Made by a program: the position numbers and the translations under genes. Shown piece after piece: positions 34,459 through 42,193 of a stretch of DNA of 64,000 nucleotides. The DNA is from Palsa-504 sp963789225 (GTDB lineage: Bacteria; Actinomycetota; Actinomycetes; Streptosporangiales; Streptosporangiaceae), in assembly GCA_963789225.1 (NCBI GenBank), contig CAWBKD010000046.1, positions 248,001 to 312,000 of the forward strand, written 5' to 3'. How positions within the stretch are numbered: the stretch's first letter is position 1; the number at the start of each line of letters is the position of its first letter. The notes beneath the pieces were generated by a model that saw only the letters and a list, made by a program, of their open reading frames with translations, made no database searches and had not been told where the DNA came from.

Positions 34459-35634
34459 ATGAGGATGACGCTGGCGGTCCTGGCGGTCCTGGCGGCGGTG
34501 GCGGGCTGCGCGACCTCGGCGCCTGCCGCCTCCACTCCGACCGCCTCGGCTCCCGCGGCCTCGCAGACGGAGAGCGGCGGCACCACGAGCACGCTGTACG
34601 ACGTCGGGTGCCTGACCGCGTCGCGGTGCTTCGCGGTCGGCGACGCCGGGACCCTGCTCGCCACTACGAACGGCGGCCGCGCCTGGGAGCGCGAGACCAG
34701 CCCGGCCGGTGCGGCGCCGCTGTACCGGATCGCCTGCGCACCCCCCGCCTCCTGCTACGTGATCGCCCGGCCGGACACCATCCTGGTGACGCACGACGCC
34801 GGGGCGCACTGGGCCGCCCACGCGCTCCCCGTGCACGTGCCCGGGCTCGCGCTGGCGGGATGCGTGGTCGGGGATGCCTCGAACCCTCAGGGAGAGGTCT
34901 CGTGCCGGCTGGGGCTGCTGGACATCTCCTGCCTTAGCGCCCTGACCTGTTACGCGGTCGCCACCGGGCCCGGCGGATGGGACACCAATCCCCTGTCCGG
35001 CGGTGCAGGGCCCGGCAGCTCCCTGTGGCTCACCCGGGACGGCGGGGCCGCCTGGACCAGCCAGCCGATCCCGCGCGGCGTGGTCTGCAACGGAGACTGC
35101 AGCAGCACACCGTACGGCTACCCCCTGGAATGGGTCTCGTGCGCGCCCTCCGGGCCGTGCTGGGCCGGCGGTAACCAGCTCATCGGCAGCCACGAGGGGT
35201 TCGCCTCCGCGTGGCTGACGACGCCCGCCCCCGGCGGGTCCTGGCGGCTGGAGCCGGACTGTGCGCCCGGCACTTGCTCCGAGCCCGTCACCGACGTGGG
35301 CGCCTGCCCCACCAGCGCCGGCTGCTACACGGTGAACAACTCCAACCCGTTCGGCGACGGCAGCAGCGTGAGCCGCTACACCGCCACCGGGCAGCTGGGT
35401 CCCAGCGTCACCAACCCGAACGGCCTCGACATCAACGACGTCGCCTGCGCGGCCGCCGATACCTGCTACACCGCCGGCGCCGAGGGCGTCATCCTCCGCA
35501 CCACGAACGGCACCAGGTTCACGCCGGTCAAGACCTCCGCCAAACAGACCCTGTACGGGATCACCTGCGTCACCGCTTCCGACTGCTATGCCGTCGGCGC
35601 CGCCGGCACCATCGAGATCCTCCACGAGGGGTAA
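34459..35634 (+). CDS. Lipoprotein with YCF48/BNR-like beta-propeller repeats
   Basis: The 391-residue protein has a lipoprotein signal (MRMTLAVLAVLAAVAGCATS, lipobox Cys about 17) followed by a Ser/Thr/Ala-rich spacer. Six or so repeats of about 45 residues follow, each with the pattern C-x6-C-(Y/F)-A-V-G-x-x-G-T-(L/I), for example C-L-T-A-S-R-C-F-A-V-G-D-A-G-T-L-L and C-V-T-A-S-D-C-Y-A-V-G-A-A-G-T-I. Paired Cys within blades probably form disulfides outside the cell. Such propellers act in protein-protein or ligand binding; the partner is unknown. It is divergent from uvrA across 270 bases in which I see no other feature. Confidence 0.85.
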   Translation: MRMTLAVLAVLAAVAGCATSAPAASTPTASAPAASQTESGGTTSTLYDVGCLTASRCFAVGDAGTLLATTNGGRAWERETSPAGAAPLYRIACAPPASCYVIARPDTILVTHDAGAHWAAHALPVHVPGLALAGCVVGDASNPQGEVSCRLGLLDISCLSALTCYAVATGPGGWDTNPLSGGAGPGSSLWLTRDGGAAWTSQPIPRGVVCNGDCSSTPYGYPLEWVSCAPSGPCWAGGNQLIGSHEGFASAWLTTPAPGGSWRLEPDCAPGTCSEPVTDVGACPTSAGCYTVNNSNPFGDGSSVSRYTATGQLGPSVTNPNGLDINDVACAAADTCYTAGAEGVILRTTNGTRFTPVKTSAKQTLYGITCVTASDCYAVGAAGTIEILHEG

Positions 35635-35749
35635 CGCGCCCCCTCGCCAAAAGCCCGCCTGGCCACGCCCTCCGGCTGGGGTCCCTCCGCCACCCCCTCG
35701 GCAGGCCTCATAACCCACATCAGCCCCATCCGCATCCAAACGGAGTCTG

Positions 35750-35795
35750 TGGGTGCGGCACCGTACCTAGAAGTGACTGCAGGATGCCGCACCCA
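35750..35795. promoter_or_regulatory. 11-bp inverted repeat upstream of the transketolase operon
   Basis: TGGGTGCGGCA (35750-35760) and TGCCGCACCCA (35785-35795) are exact reverse complements, 24 bases apart, in the 280-base space before the split transketolase genes. It could be a two-site operator, a leader hairpin, or part of a dispersed element: the segment shares GGCACCGTA and CACCCAT.GGGTT ends with 30359-30415. No other feature is seen in 35635-35914. Confidence 0.55.
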
Positions 35796-35914
35796 TGGGT
35801 TTGAAACAGGGGTTTGGCGCCAGCCGTGCGCCAGCGCGGACGGTGCCGGGCTGGGTGAAGGGCCCGCGCCGTTCCATAATGCGGCTAGGCACTATCTCTC
35901 GCGGGAAGGTTTCG

Positions 35915-36748
35915 ATGAGTCCGACGTTGCACGTCTCCGATCCCGGGACCCGCTGGACCGTCGGGGACCCGCGCGAACTGGCGCTGCGGATCCGGCTGCG
36001 GGCGGTGCAGATGGTGGCGCCGCAGGGCTTCGGATACCTGGGCCAGGCGCTGTCGTCGGCTGAGCAGGTGGCCGCCGCGTTCGCCAGCGCGCGCCCCGGC
36101 GTGGACCGGCTCGTCTGCTCGCCCGCGCACTACATCATCGGCCCATTCGCGGCGGCGGCCGAACTGGGACTGCTGGACGTGTCCGCGTACGGGCAGAACG
36201 GCTCGGCGTTCGAGGCGATCGGCACCGAGCGCTCGCCGGTCGTGGACTACACCTGCGGTTCGCTCGGCCAGGGGCTGTCCGCGGCACTCGGGTTCGCGCT
36301 GGCCGACCGGTTCCGCGGCTCGGACGCGCGAATCTTTACCATGATCAGCGACGGGGAGCTAGAGGAGGGTCAGGTCTGGGAGGCCGCCCTGTTCGCCGCC
36401 CATCATGGCCTGGACGCTCTGGTAGTGCTGCTCGACGCGAACAACTCGCAGGTGGACGGCCCGGTCGACACCATCACCACGATCGAGCCCATCACCGCGA
36501 AGTGGTCGGCGTTCGGCTGGCACGCGTTCGACGTCGACGGTCATGACGTGGACGCGATAGGCGCGGCGCTGCACGTGGCGGCGGCGGAGCGCGGCCGGCC
36601 GAGCGTACTGGTCTGCCGGACGTCTACGCGGCACGACCTGGACTGCCTGCCGCCGGACGCGGACGGGCACTTCATCAAGCTGACCCCCGAACTGGCCCAG
36701 GCGGCAGTCTCCGAACTCACCGCGAAGCTGGAGGCGCTGCATGCGTGA
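35915..36748 (+). CDS. Transketolase, N-terminal (TPP-binding) subunit
   Basis: The 277-residue protein corresponds to the thiamine-diphosphate PP-domain of split transketolases: YTCGSLGQGLSAALGFALAD, the metal/TPP motif MISDGELEEGQVWEAALFA and LLDANNSQVDG. It needs the C-terminal subunit encoded next (8-base overlap) to make a two-carbon-transferring enzyme. Split transketolases occur in pentose-phosphate bypasses, aminoshikimate and sugar-catabolic operons; the substrate is not clear. The ATG at 35915 has GGGAAGG upstream; an upstream in-frame ATG at 35879 is possible but not family-like. Confidence 0.9.
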   Translation: MSPTLHVSDPGTRWTVGDPRELALRIRLRAVQMVAPQGFGYLGQALSSAEQVAAAFASARPGVDRLVCSPAHYIIGPFAAAAELGLLDVSAYGQNGSAFEAIGTERSPVVDYTCGSLGQGLSAALGFALADRFRGSDARIFTMISDGELEEGQVWEAALFAAHHGLDALVVLLDANNSQVDGPVDTITTIEPITAKWSAFGWHAFDVDGHDVDAIGAALHVAAAERGRPSVLVCRTSTRHDLDCLPPDADGHFIKLTPELAQAAVSELTAKLEALHA

Positions 36749-37751
36749 GCCGCCCTACGCCACCGAGCTCAAGCCCTACGGCCGGGCCCTGGTCGACCTG
36801 GCCCGGCACCGCCGCGAGGTGCTGTGCCTGTCCGGCGACCTGACCAGGCAGACCGAGGTCGACCTGTTCCAGGCCGAGTTCCCTGATCGGTTCATCCACG
36901 GCGGCATGGCCGAGGCGAACATGATGGGCATGGCCGGGGCGCTCGCCCGCTGCGGCTACCTCCCGTTCGTGCACACCTTCGGGGTCTTCGCCACCCGCCG
37001 GCCGTACGACCAGATCGCCAACGCCATCGCCTACCCGAACCTGCCGGTGCGCATCATCGGCTTCATGCCCGGGGTTTCGACGCCGGGCGGGCCATCCCAC
37101 CAGGCGATCGACGATGTCGCGCTGATGCGGGCGCTGCCCAACATGACGGTGGTGGATGTCGCCGACGCGGTGGAGACCCGCCAGGTCGTCGCGGCGATCG
37201 CGGACGTGCCGGGGCCGGTGTACGTCCGGCTCAAGCGCGGCGAGATCCCGGTGATCTTCGACGATGACCACGTGCTGCGGCTCGGCCGGGTCTGCGTGGT
37301 ATCGGGGGGCACGGACGTGGCGCTGTTCGCCAGCGGGATGATGCTGGCCGCGGCCCTGAGCGCTGCGCGGGCGCTGGGCGGGCACGGCGTGTCGGTTTCC
37401 GTGATCAACGTGCTGACGATCAAGCCGCTGGATTCGCCCGCCGTCCTGGCCGCGGCAGGCGCGGTCCGCCTGGTGGTCACGGCCGAGAACCACTCGGTCA
37501 TCGGCGGCCTGGGCTCGGCCGTGGCCGAGACGATGGCCGAGGCCGGGATCGGTTGTCCGCTGCGCCGGATCGGGCTCCGGGATACCTTCGCGGAAGGGTC
37601 GCTTGATGCCGCGTACCTGTTCGGCAAGTACGGCCTGTCCACCTCGGCGCTGATCGAGACGATCTGGTCGGCGCTCGGCCGACCCGGCCCGGCTCCGGCC
37701 GCGCCGCTGGCTGCCGCTATCCCCGGGAGCGGCGAGTACTCCCCCGTCTGA
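36741..37751 (+). CDS. Transketolase, C-terminal (pyrimidine-binding) subunit
   Basis: The 336-residue protein has the pyrimidine domain with the catalytic Glu in IHGGMAEANMMGMAGALA and VHTFGVFATRRPYDQIA, plus the C-terminal transketolase domain (DVALFASGMMLAAALSAAR, VTAENHSVIGGLGSAVAE). It completes the enzyme with the preceding gene, which it overlaps by eight bases. The following gene is a broken hydroxyacid dehydrogenase and then a crotonase, so the four may have formed a catabolic operon for a hydroxylated acid or sugar. The last ~20 residues are a Pro/Ala-rich extension. Confidence 0.9.
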   Translation: MREPPYATELKPYGRALVDLARHRREVLCLSGDLTRQTEVDLFQAEFPDRFIHGGMAEANMMGMAGALARCGYLPFVHTFGVFATRRPYDQIANAIAYPNLPVRIIGFMPGVSTPGGPSHQAIDDVALMRALPNMTVVDVADAVETRQVVAAIADVPGPVYVRLKRGEIPVIFDDDHVLRLGRVCVVSGGTDVALFASGMMLAAALSAARALGGHGVSVSVINVLTIKPLDSPAVLAAAGAVRLVVTAENHSVIGGLGSAVAETMAEAGIGCPLRRIGLRDTFAEGSLDAAYLFGKYGLSTSALIETIWSALGRPGPAPAAPLAAAIPGSGEYSPV

Positions 37752-37760
37752 GGAGCGATT

Positions 37761-38287
37761 ATGAGCGATGAGGTTCCCGTGGTCGCGGAGGGCGAGGCGT
37801 GCATCGTCGCATCCGGGCCGGTCGAGGTGTTCGAGCGGGCCCGGCCCTACCTGGACGCGATGACCAAGGTCGCCGTGTACGCGGGCGCGGCGAGCAGAGC
37901 CGGCTGGTGAAGCTGTGCCACAACCTGTACCTCGGCATGATGGTCCAGGTTCTGGTCGAGGTGACGAGCCTGGCCGAGAAGGGCGGCACCGACCGGGCCG
38001 CGTTCCTGGAGTTCCTGGGCGGCACCGTAGTGGCCCCGGACTGGGTGCGCAAGCGCACCGGTGACCTAGTGGAGCGGGACTGGACGCCGACCTTCACCAT
38101 GGAACTGCTGCGCAAGGACTTCGACCTCGGGCTGGACGCGGCGCGATCGCTGGAGGTGCCGATGCCGGTGGCCTCCTCGGTCCACCAGCTCATCCAGTCC
38201 GCCATCGGGATCGGGCTGCGGGACGAGGATTTCCTGTCGATCTACGATCAGCAGGCCCGCGGCGCCGGGCTGACCAGGGAGGAATGA
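37761..38287 (+). pseudogene. Remnant of a 3-hydroxyisobutyrate/tartronate-semialdehyde-type dehydrogenase
   Basis: An ATG at 37761 with an AGGAG site opens a frame (ASGPVEVFERARPYLDAM...) that matches the end of the NAD-binding domain of beta-hydroxyacid dehydrogenases, then stops at TGA about 37908-37910. The C-terminal domain continues in another frame from about 37890 (EQSRLVKLCHNLYLGMM, VEVTSLAEKGGTDRAAF, W-T-P-T-F-T-M-E-L-L-R-K-D) to 38287. The first ~120-130 residues, including the GxGxxG site, are absent. So there is both an N-terminal deletion and a frameshift; a functional enzyme is very unlikely. The start and ribosome site survive, suggesting an internal deletion rather than loss of the promoter. 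Its stop overlaps the crotonase start. Confidence 0.85.
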
Positions 38288-39150
38288 CGATGTCGCTGCA
38301 GGAATTCGTGCCCACGCCTGCCTTCGAGGAGTACCGGGAGACATTCAGGGATTTTTACCGGATGGAGCGCCGGGACGACGGCGTGCTGCTCGTCGCCGCG
38401 CATACCCTGGGCGGCCCGGTCCAGCTGAGCGTGCAGAACCACCGTTCGCTCGGCCAGATGCTGCGGACGGTGGGCGCGGACCCCGAGAACGAGGTGCTCA
38501 TCCTCACCGGATCGGGTGAGGAGTTCATGATGGGCTCGGACCCCGAGGGTTTCGCCCTCGAGGAAGCCGACATGGAGTACTGGGCCTACGAGTACGCCTA
38601 CAAGGACGGCCGGATCAACGTCAGCGCCCTGGTCAACGACGTGGAGATCCCCACCATCGGCCTGCTCAACGGGCCCGGGTTCCACTCCGAGATCGTGCTC
38701 ATGTGCGACATCACCCTGGCCGCCGAGGACGCCGTCATCTTCGACCTGCACTACGACATCGGCTCGGTGCCCGCCGACGGCATCCACAACGCCTTCCAGG
38801 AACTGCTCGGGGTCAAGCGCGCGGCTTACGCCCTGCTCACCGGCGAGGCGATCAGCGCCAGGCAGGCCCTGGAGTGGGGCATGGTCAACGAGGTGGTGCC
38901 CCGCGACCAGCTGATCCCGCGGGCCTACCAGATCGCGGACCACATCATGACGCAGCCCCGGACGGTTCGGCGGCTGACGACGCAGATCGTCCGGCGCCCG
39001 TGGAAGCAGCGGATCGTCAGCGACCTCGACGGCGGGTTCGGCATCCAGATGTTCGGTCACATCGCAAAGAAGCGCGCCGTGCACGGCGAGCAGCACATCA
39101 GGTCCACCGTCGACTACGTCCGCGAGGGCCGCAAGAACAACTTCGACTGA
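38284..39150 (+). CDS. Enoyl-CoA hydratase/isomerase-family (crotonase) protein
   Basis: The 288-residue crotonase-fold protein has an oxyanion-hole region VLILTGSGEEFMMGSDPEGF and the second loop LLNGPGFHSEIVLMCDITLAAED, then AYALLTGEAISARQALEWGMVNEVV. The usual catalytic Glu pair is not obvious (IGSVPADGIHN), so it may be a hydrolase or decarboxylase-like member such as 6-oxocamphor hydrolase or a ketone-cleaving relative rather than a true hydratase. It overlaps the decayed dehydrogenase by four bases (ATGA), closing the transketolase operon. The substrate is unknown. Confidence 0.82.
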   Translation: MTMSLQEFVPTPAFEEYRETFRDFYRMERRDDGVLLVAAHTLGGPVQLSVQNHRSLGQMLRTVGADPENEVLILTGSGEEFMMGSDPEGFALEEADMEYWAYEYAYKDGRINVSALVNDVEIPTIGLLNGPGFHSEIVLMCDITLAAEDAVIFDLHYDIGSVPADGIHNAFQELLGVKRAAYALLTGEAISARQALEWGMVNEVVPRDQLIPRAYQIADHIMTQPRTVRRLTTQIVRRPWKQRIVSDLDGGFGIQMFGHIAKKRAVHGEQHIRSTVDYVREGRKNNFD

Positions 39151-39391
39151 CGTACGGGTCGCCACGAGGGGCACTAGGCGGAGCAGAGCGGCCTTCGTGG
39201 TCCCAACGGCGCCTGGTCTGCGCGGTCCGGACGGCGGCCCGGACTAGAAGTCGGCGGCGGTGACGCAGCTCGCGTGGTGGCCGGCCAGTACGAGTAGGGT
39301 CACGCGGCCTCCTGGTGCGGATCGGCCGGCCACCGGGTCGACGCGCCGGCGCGGTCGTGGGCAGGATCGGCGTTCGGTATAGGTTTTAACG

Positions 39392-40054
39392 GTGACGTAC
39401 ACGGGAGACGTACGTGTCGGCGGAGCGCCCGATACGCGGGAGATCGACGGCCTGGTCGTGACCAAGATAGCCGTGGGCCCGATGAACAACAACGCTTACC
39501 TGCTGCGCTGCACGAGCACCGGCCAGGCGCTGCTGATCGACGCGGCCAACGAGCCGGGGCGGCTCATCGAGCTGATCGGTGACGTGCCCGTGGGCACGAT
39601 CGTGACCACGCACCGGCACGCGGACCACTGGCAGGCGCTGTGGGAGGTGCAGGAGTACACCGGTGCCGAGGTGGTCGCGCACCCGGCCGACGCGGACGAG
39701 CTGCCCGTGACCGTCACCCACCGCGCGGAGCACGGCGAGGTCCTGCGCTTCGGGGACGCCGAGGTATCCGTCATCCACCTGCGCGGGCACACGCCGGGCA
39801 GCATCGCGATCTTGTACGACGCCAGCGGCCGGCTGGCCGGCGAGCCGCACGTGTTCACCGGCGACTCGCTGTTCCCCGGCGGGGTGGGCAAGACGGTCAC
39901 CCCGGAGACGTTCGCCTCACTGCTGACCGACGTGACCGAACGCCTCTTCGTCCCGCTTCCCGACGCGACCTGGGTGTACCCGGGGCACGGCAACGACACC
40001 ATGCTCGGCGCCGAGCGCCCGCACCTCGGCGAGTGGCGCGAGCGCGGCTGGTGA
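39392..40054 (+). CDS. MBL-fold metallo-hydrolase (glyoxalase II-like)
   Basis: The 220-residue protein has the metallo-beta-lactamase metal motif THRHADHWQAL (H-x-H-x-D-H), a further ligand in HLRGHTPGSIAI, an Asp in FTGDSLFPGGVGKT and the last His in WVYPGHGNDTM. The C-terminal GHGND..GAERPHLGEW pattern is typical of glyoxalase II-like actinobacterial hydrolases that cleave thioesters of glutathione or mycothiol. The GTG start at 39392 lies after an AT-rich promoter-like stretch (TATAGGTTTTAACGGTG). The gene stands alone; the 240 bases before it hold only a doubtful small minus-strand frame (39244-39303). Confidence 0.87.
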   Translation: MTYTGDVRVGGAPDTREIDGLVVTKIAVGPMNNNAYLLRCTSTGQALLIDAANEPGRLIELIGDVPVGTIVTTHRHADHWQALWEVQEYTGAEVVAHPADADELPVTVTHRAEHGEVLRFGDAEVSVIHLRGHTPGSIAILYDASGRLAGEPHVFTGDSLFPGGVGKTVTPETFASLLTDVTERLFVPLPDATWVYPGHGNDTMLGAERPHLGEWRERGW

Positions 40055-40067
40055 AGCCCGCCGCAGG

Positions 40068-40850
40068 CTAAGCCGAATCGCGCCGCTTGGGCCGATTGGG
40101 GCGGTGCGGCATCGCCCGGCCTGGGTGGCTGGCGCGGACCACTCCTGCCTTCAGGCGGCCGAGTACCAGCGCCCACGCGCCCTCCATGAACTCCGCCTCG
40201 GCGGCGGTCTCGACGAGCTGGTGCACCTCGACGCGCGCGCCCTCCGGGTGCGGGTGGATCCGGAGGTAGCCGGTCATCTCACCCCCGGGGACGGGGATGT
40301 TGTCGTCGTCGAAGTCCCAGCGCATCACGATCAGCTCGGGTGGGCAGACCACCTCGTACCGGCCGCGCACGGTCGTGCCCCACTCCAGCGTGCACGCGAA
40401 GCGCCCGTCCTGGATCGACACGGGCACGCCGAGCCAGCGGGAGTAGACGGCGGGATCGGTGAAGGCGGCGAAGGTCACGGCCTGGGTGGTGGCGACCAGC
40501 GTGCCGGCGACCACCACCGGCATGGTCCTGACGTCCGATGAGGCCCGCTCGGGCAGGTCGTCGGCGTTGACCCACTTACCGGGGCTGCCGAGGGCGGCGT
40601 GCAGGCCGCGGAGCGCCTCCCGGCGGGCCCGGTAGCGGCGCGAGGTGCCGACCGCGGTGGCGGCCACCAGGCCCGCCTCGCGCAGGACGGTCAGGTGCTG
40701 GGAGATCGTCGGCTTGGTCACGGGGAACGCGGCGGCGATGTCACCCGCGGAGAGTTCCCGGTCCCAGATCAGGCCCAGGATCTCGCGCCGGACGGGTGAG
40801 GCCAGCGCCGCCATGACCTTCTGGATATCCCGCACCTTGCCTCCCGCCAT
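40068..40850 (-). CDS. ArsR-type regulator fused to a SRPBCC (AHSA1-like) domain
   Basis: The 260-residue protein has an N-terminal ArsR winged helix (MAALASPVRREILGLIWD, ELSAGDIAAAFPVTKPTISQHLTVLREAGLV, wing T-S-R-R-Y-R-A) and from about residue 110 a START-like AHSA1 domain (TQAVTFAAFTDPAVYSRWLG, MTGYLRIHPHPEGARVEVHQL). The Cys metal sites of classic ArsR are absent; the SRPBCC cavity probably binds a hydrophobic ligand that controls DNA binding. It is divergent from a maleylpyruvate-isomerase-like gene, with an operator-like palindrome in the 105-base gap (40878-40893), so it probably regulates both. Confidence 0.9.
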   Translation of the reverse strand: MAGGKVRDIQKVMAALASPVRREILGLIWDRELSAGDIAAAFPVTKPTISQHLTVLREAGLVAATAVGTSRRYRARREALRGLHAALGSPGKWVNADDLPERASSDVRTMPVVVAGTLVATTQAVTFAAFTDPAVYSRWLGVPVSIQDGRFACTLEWGTTVRGRYEVVCPPELIVMRWDFDDDNIPVPGGEMTGYLRIHPHPEGARVEVHQLVETAAEAEFMEGAWALVLGRLKAGVVRASHPGRAMPHRPNRPKRRDSA

Positions 40851-40877
40851 CCTCCACCCTATGATGATGGCCGCTGA

Positions 40878-40893
40878 TTCGGCAGTTGCCTAA
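40878..40893. promoter_or_regulatory. Operator-like palindrome between ArsR-SRPBCC and MDMPI genes
   Basis: TTCGGCAGTTGCCTAA has outer arms TTCGGC and GCCTAA that are reverse complements except for one base, around an AGTT centre, in an AT-rich patch between two divergent genes. Size and form fit an ArsR-family binding site overlapping the divergent promoters. Confidence 0.6.
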
Positions 40894-40955
40894 TTTAGCC
40901 TTCACCGAACAAAACGGGACGACAGCGGAGCGGCTGCCGCCCCAGGGGAGGATCC

Positions 40956-41588
40956 ATGGATATCTGGCCTGTTATCCACGCCGAACGCAAGTCCCTGGCG
41001 GGCGACGTGAGGCCACTGACCGGCGAGCAGTGGGATACGGCGTCGCTGTGCGACGGGTGGACGGTCCGCGACGTGCTCGCGCACATGACCTCGGCCGCCA
41101 ACCTGACGCCGCCCGTCTTCTTCGCCACGCTGATCGGCTCCGGGTTCAACTTCGAGAAGCTGCAGGCCAAGGGGATCGCCGCGCACCGGGGCGGCTCCCC
41201 CGCGGACACCCTGGCCGACTTCGAGAAGGCGCAGACCTCGGTCAAGCACCCGCCGGGGCCGACGAACACCTGGCTCGGCGAGACCATCGTCCACTCCGAG
41301 GACATCCGCAGGGCGCTGGGGATCGAGCACCGGTACCCCACCGAGGCCGTGGTGCAGGTGGCGGACTTCTACAAGGGCTCCAACACCCTCATCGGCAGCA
41401 AGAACCGGATCGCCAGCCTGACGCTGCGCGCGACCGACGCCGACTGGTCATACGGCACCGGACCCGAGGTCTCCGGTCCCATCCTGTCCCTGGTCATGGC
41501 TATGACCGGGCGCAAGGCGGCGATCGACGACCTCGAGGGCGACGGCGTGGCGACGCTGCGCGCCCGCGCCACGGGCGGCGCCCGTTAG
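40956..41588 (+). CDS. Maleylpyruvate isomerase N-terminal-domain protein (TIGR03083-like)
   Basis: The 210-residue helical-bundle protein shows the family pattern CDGWTVRDVLAHMTSAANL (His about 43) and ETIVHSEDIRRALGI (second His and acids). Proteins of this kind bind a metal and often act with mycothiol or on small thiols; the precise reaction is unknown. ATG 40956 has GGGGAGG upstream (about 40944-40950). Divergent arrangement with the ArsR-SRPBCC gene suggests control by that regulator. Its stop overlaps the convergent GNAT gene by four bases. Confidence 0.82.
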   Translation: MDIWPVIHAERKSLAGDVRPLTGEQWDTASLCDGWTVRDVLAHMTSAANLTPPVFFATLIGSGFNFEKLQAKGIAAHRGGSPADTLADFEKAQTSVKHPPGPTNTWLGETIVHSEDIRRALGIEHRYPTEAVVQVADFYKGSNTLIGSKNRIASLTLRATDADWSYGTGPEVSGPILSLVMAMTGRKAAIDDLEGDGVATLRARATGGAR

Positions 41589-42184
41589 CTGATGTCGCGG
41601 CCCGGGCCAGACGGCAGGGCCCGCTGGTAGCGGATCTCCGTGACTCCGCCCAGGCCCTGGAGGGCGTGGCTCGCGCCGTCCGGCGCGAACCCGGCGCGCT
41701 CGTAGAACCGGCGGGCCCGGGAATTGTCCCTGAGGACCCACAGCCTGGCGGACAGGTATCCGGCGGCCGAGGCCGTGTCGAGGACCCGGTCCATCAGGGC
41801 CCGACCGGTGCCGGTCGACCACCAGGACGGGTGGACATAGAGCGCGTACAGCTCGGCCACCTGGCCCCGCTGGCCCTCCGGGCTGAGCGGATGCGGCCAG
41901 GGCGCGCCGAGCACGTCCTGTTCCGGCCCGAAGAACGCGTACCCGACGATGCCGTCCGCGGCGTCGCGCTTCCGCCGCGCCTCCGGCGGGGGGACGGCGA
42001 CGAACGTCTTCTGCCACGGCCGGGTCCTGAACGACTGCCTGACGCGCGCGCCGCCGTCGGGTGCGGTGACCTGGTCGATGACCTCGGGCGCGATAATGCC
42101 CCCGTAGGCGGCCTGCCAGCTGGCCCGCATGACCGCCGCGATCTGCGCCGCGTCGGCCGCCGAGGCCGAACGGATCACCACCAC
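41585..42184 (-). CDS. GNAT-family N-acetyltransferase
   Basis: The 199-residue protein has a typical GNAT fold: MVVIRSASAADAAQIAAVMR at the N terminus, LYALYVHPSWWSTGTGRALM as the acetyl-CoA pyrophosphate motif (R/Q-x-x-G-x-G/A form, here S-T-G-T-G), then L-W-V-L-R-D-N-S-R-A-R-R-F-Y-E-R-A-G-F. It would acetylate an amine on a small molecule or protein. Nine bases separate it from the end of pucR on the same strand side, with pucR upstream, so it may be the second gene of a pucR transcript. Confidence 0.9.
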   Translation of the reverse strand: MVVIRSASAADAAQIAAVMRASWQAAYGGIIAPEVIDQVTAPDGGARVRQSFRTRPWQKTFVAVPPPEARRKRDAADGIVGYAFFGPEQDVLGAPWPHPLSPEGQRGQVAELYALYVHPSWWSTGTGRALMDRVLDTASAAGYLSARLWVLRDNSRARRFYERAGFAPDGASHALQGLGGVTEIRYQRALPSGPGRDIS

Positions 42185-42193
42185 GCGGACAAG

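Noticed and set aside
34321..35739. Open frame antisense to the YCF48-like lipoprotein
   Set aside because: No motif, Gly/Arg/Ala-rich; the plus strand shows a lipobox and Cys-containing repeats.
35915..37751. Split transketolase as 1-deoxyxylulose-5-phosphate synthase or pyruvate dehydrogenase E1
   Set aside because: Motifs match transketolase N- and C-subunits; no lipoyl-enzyme or isoprenoid genes are nearby.
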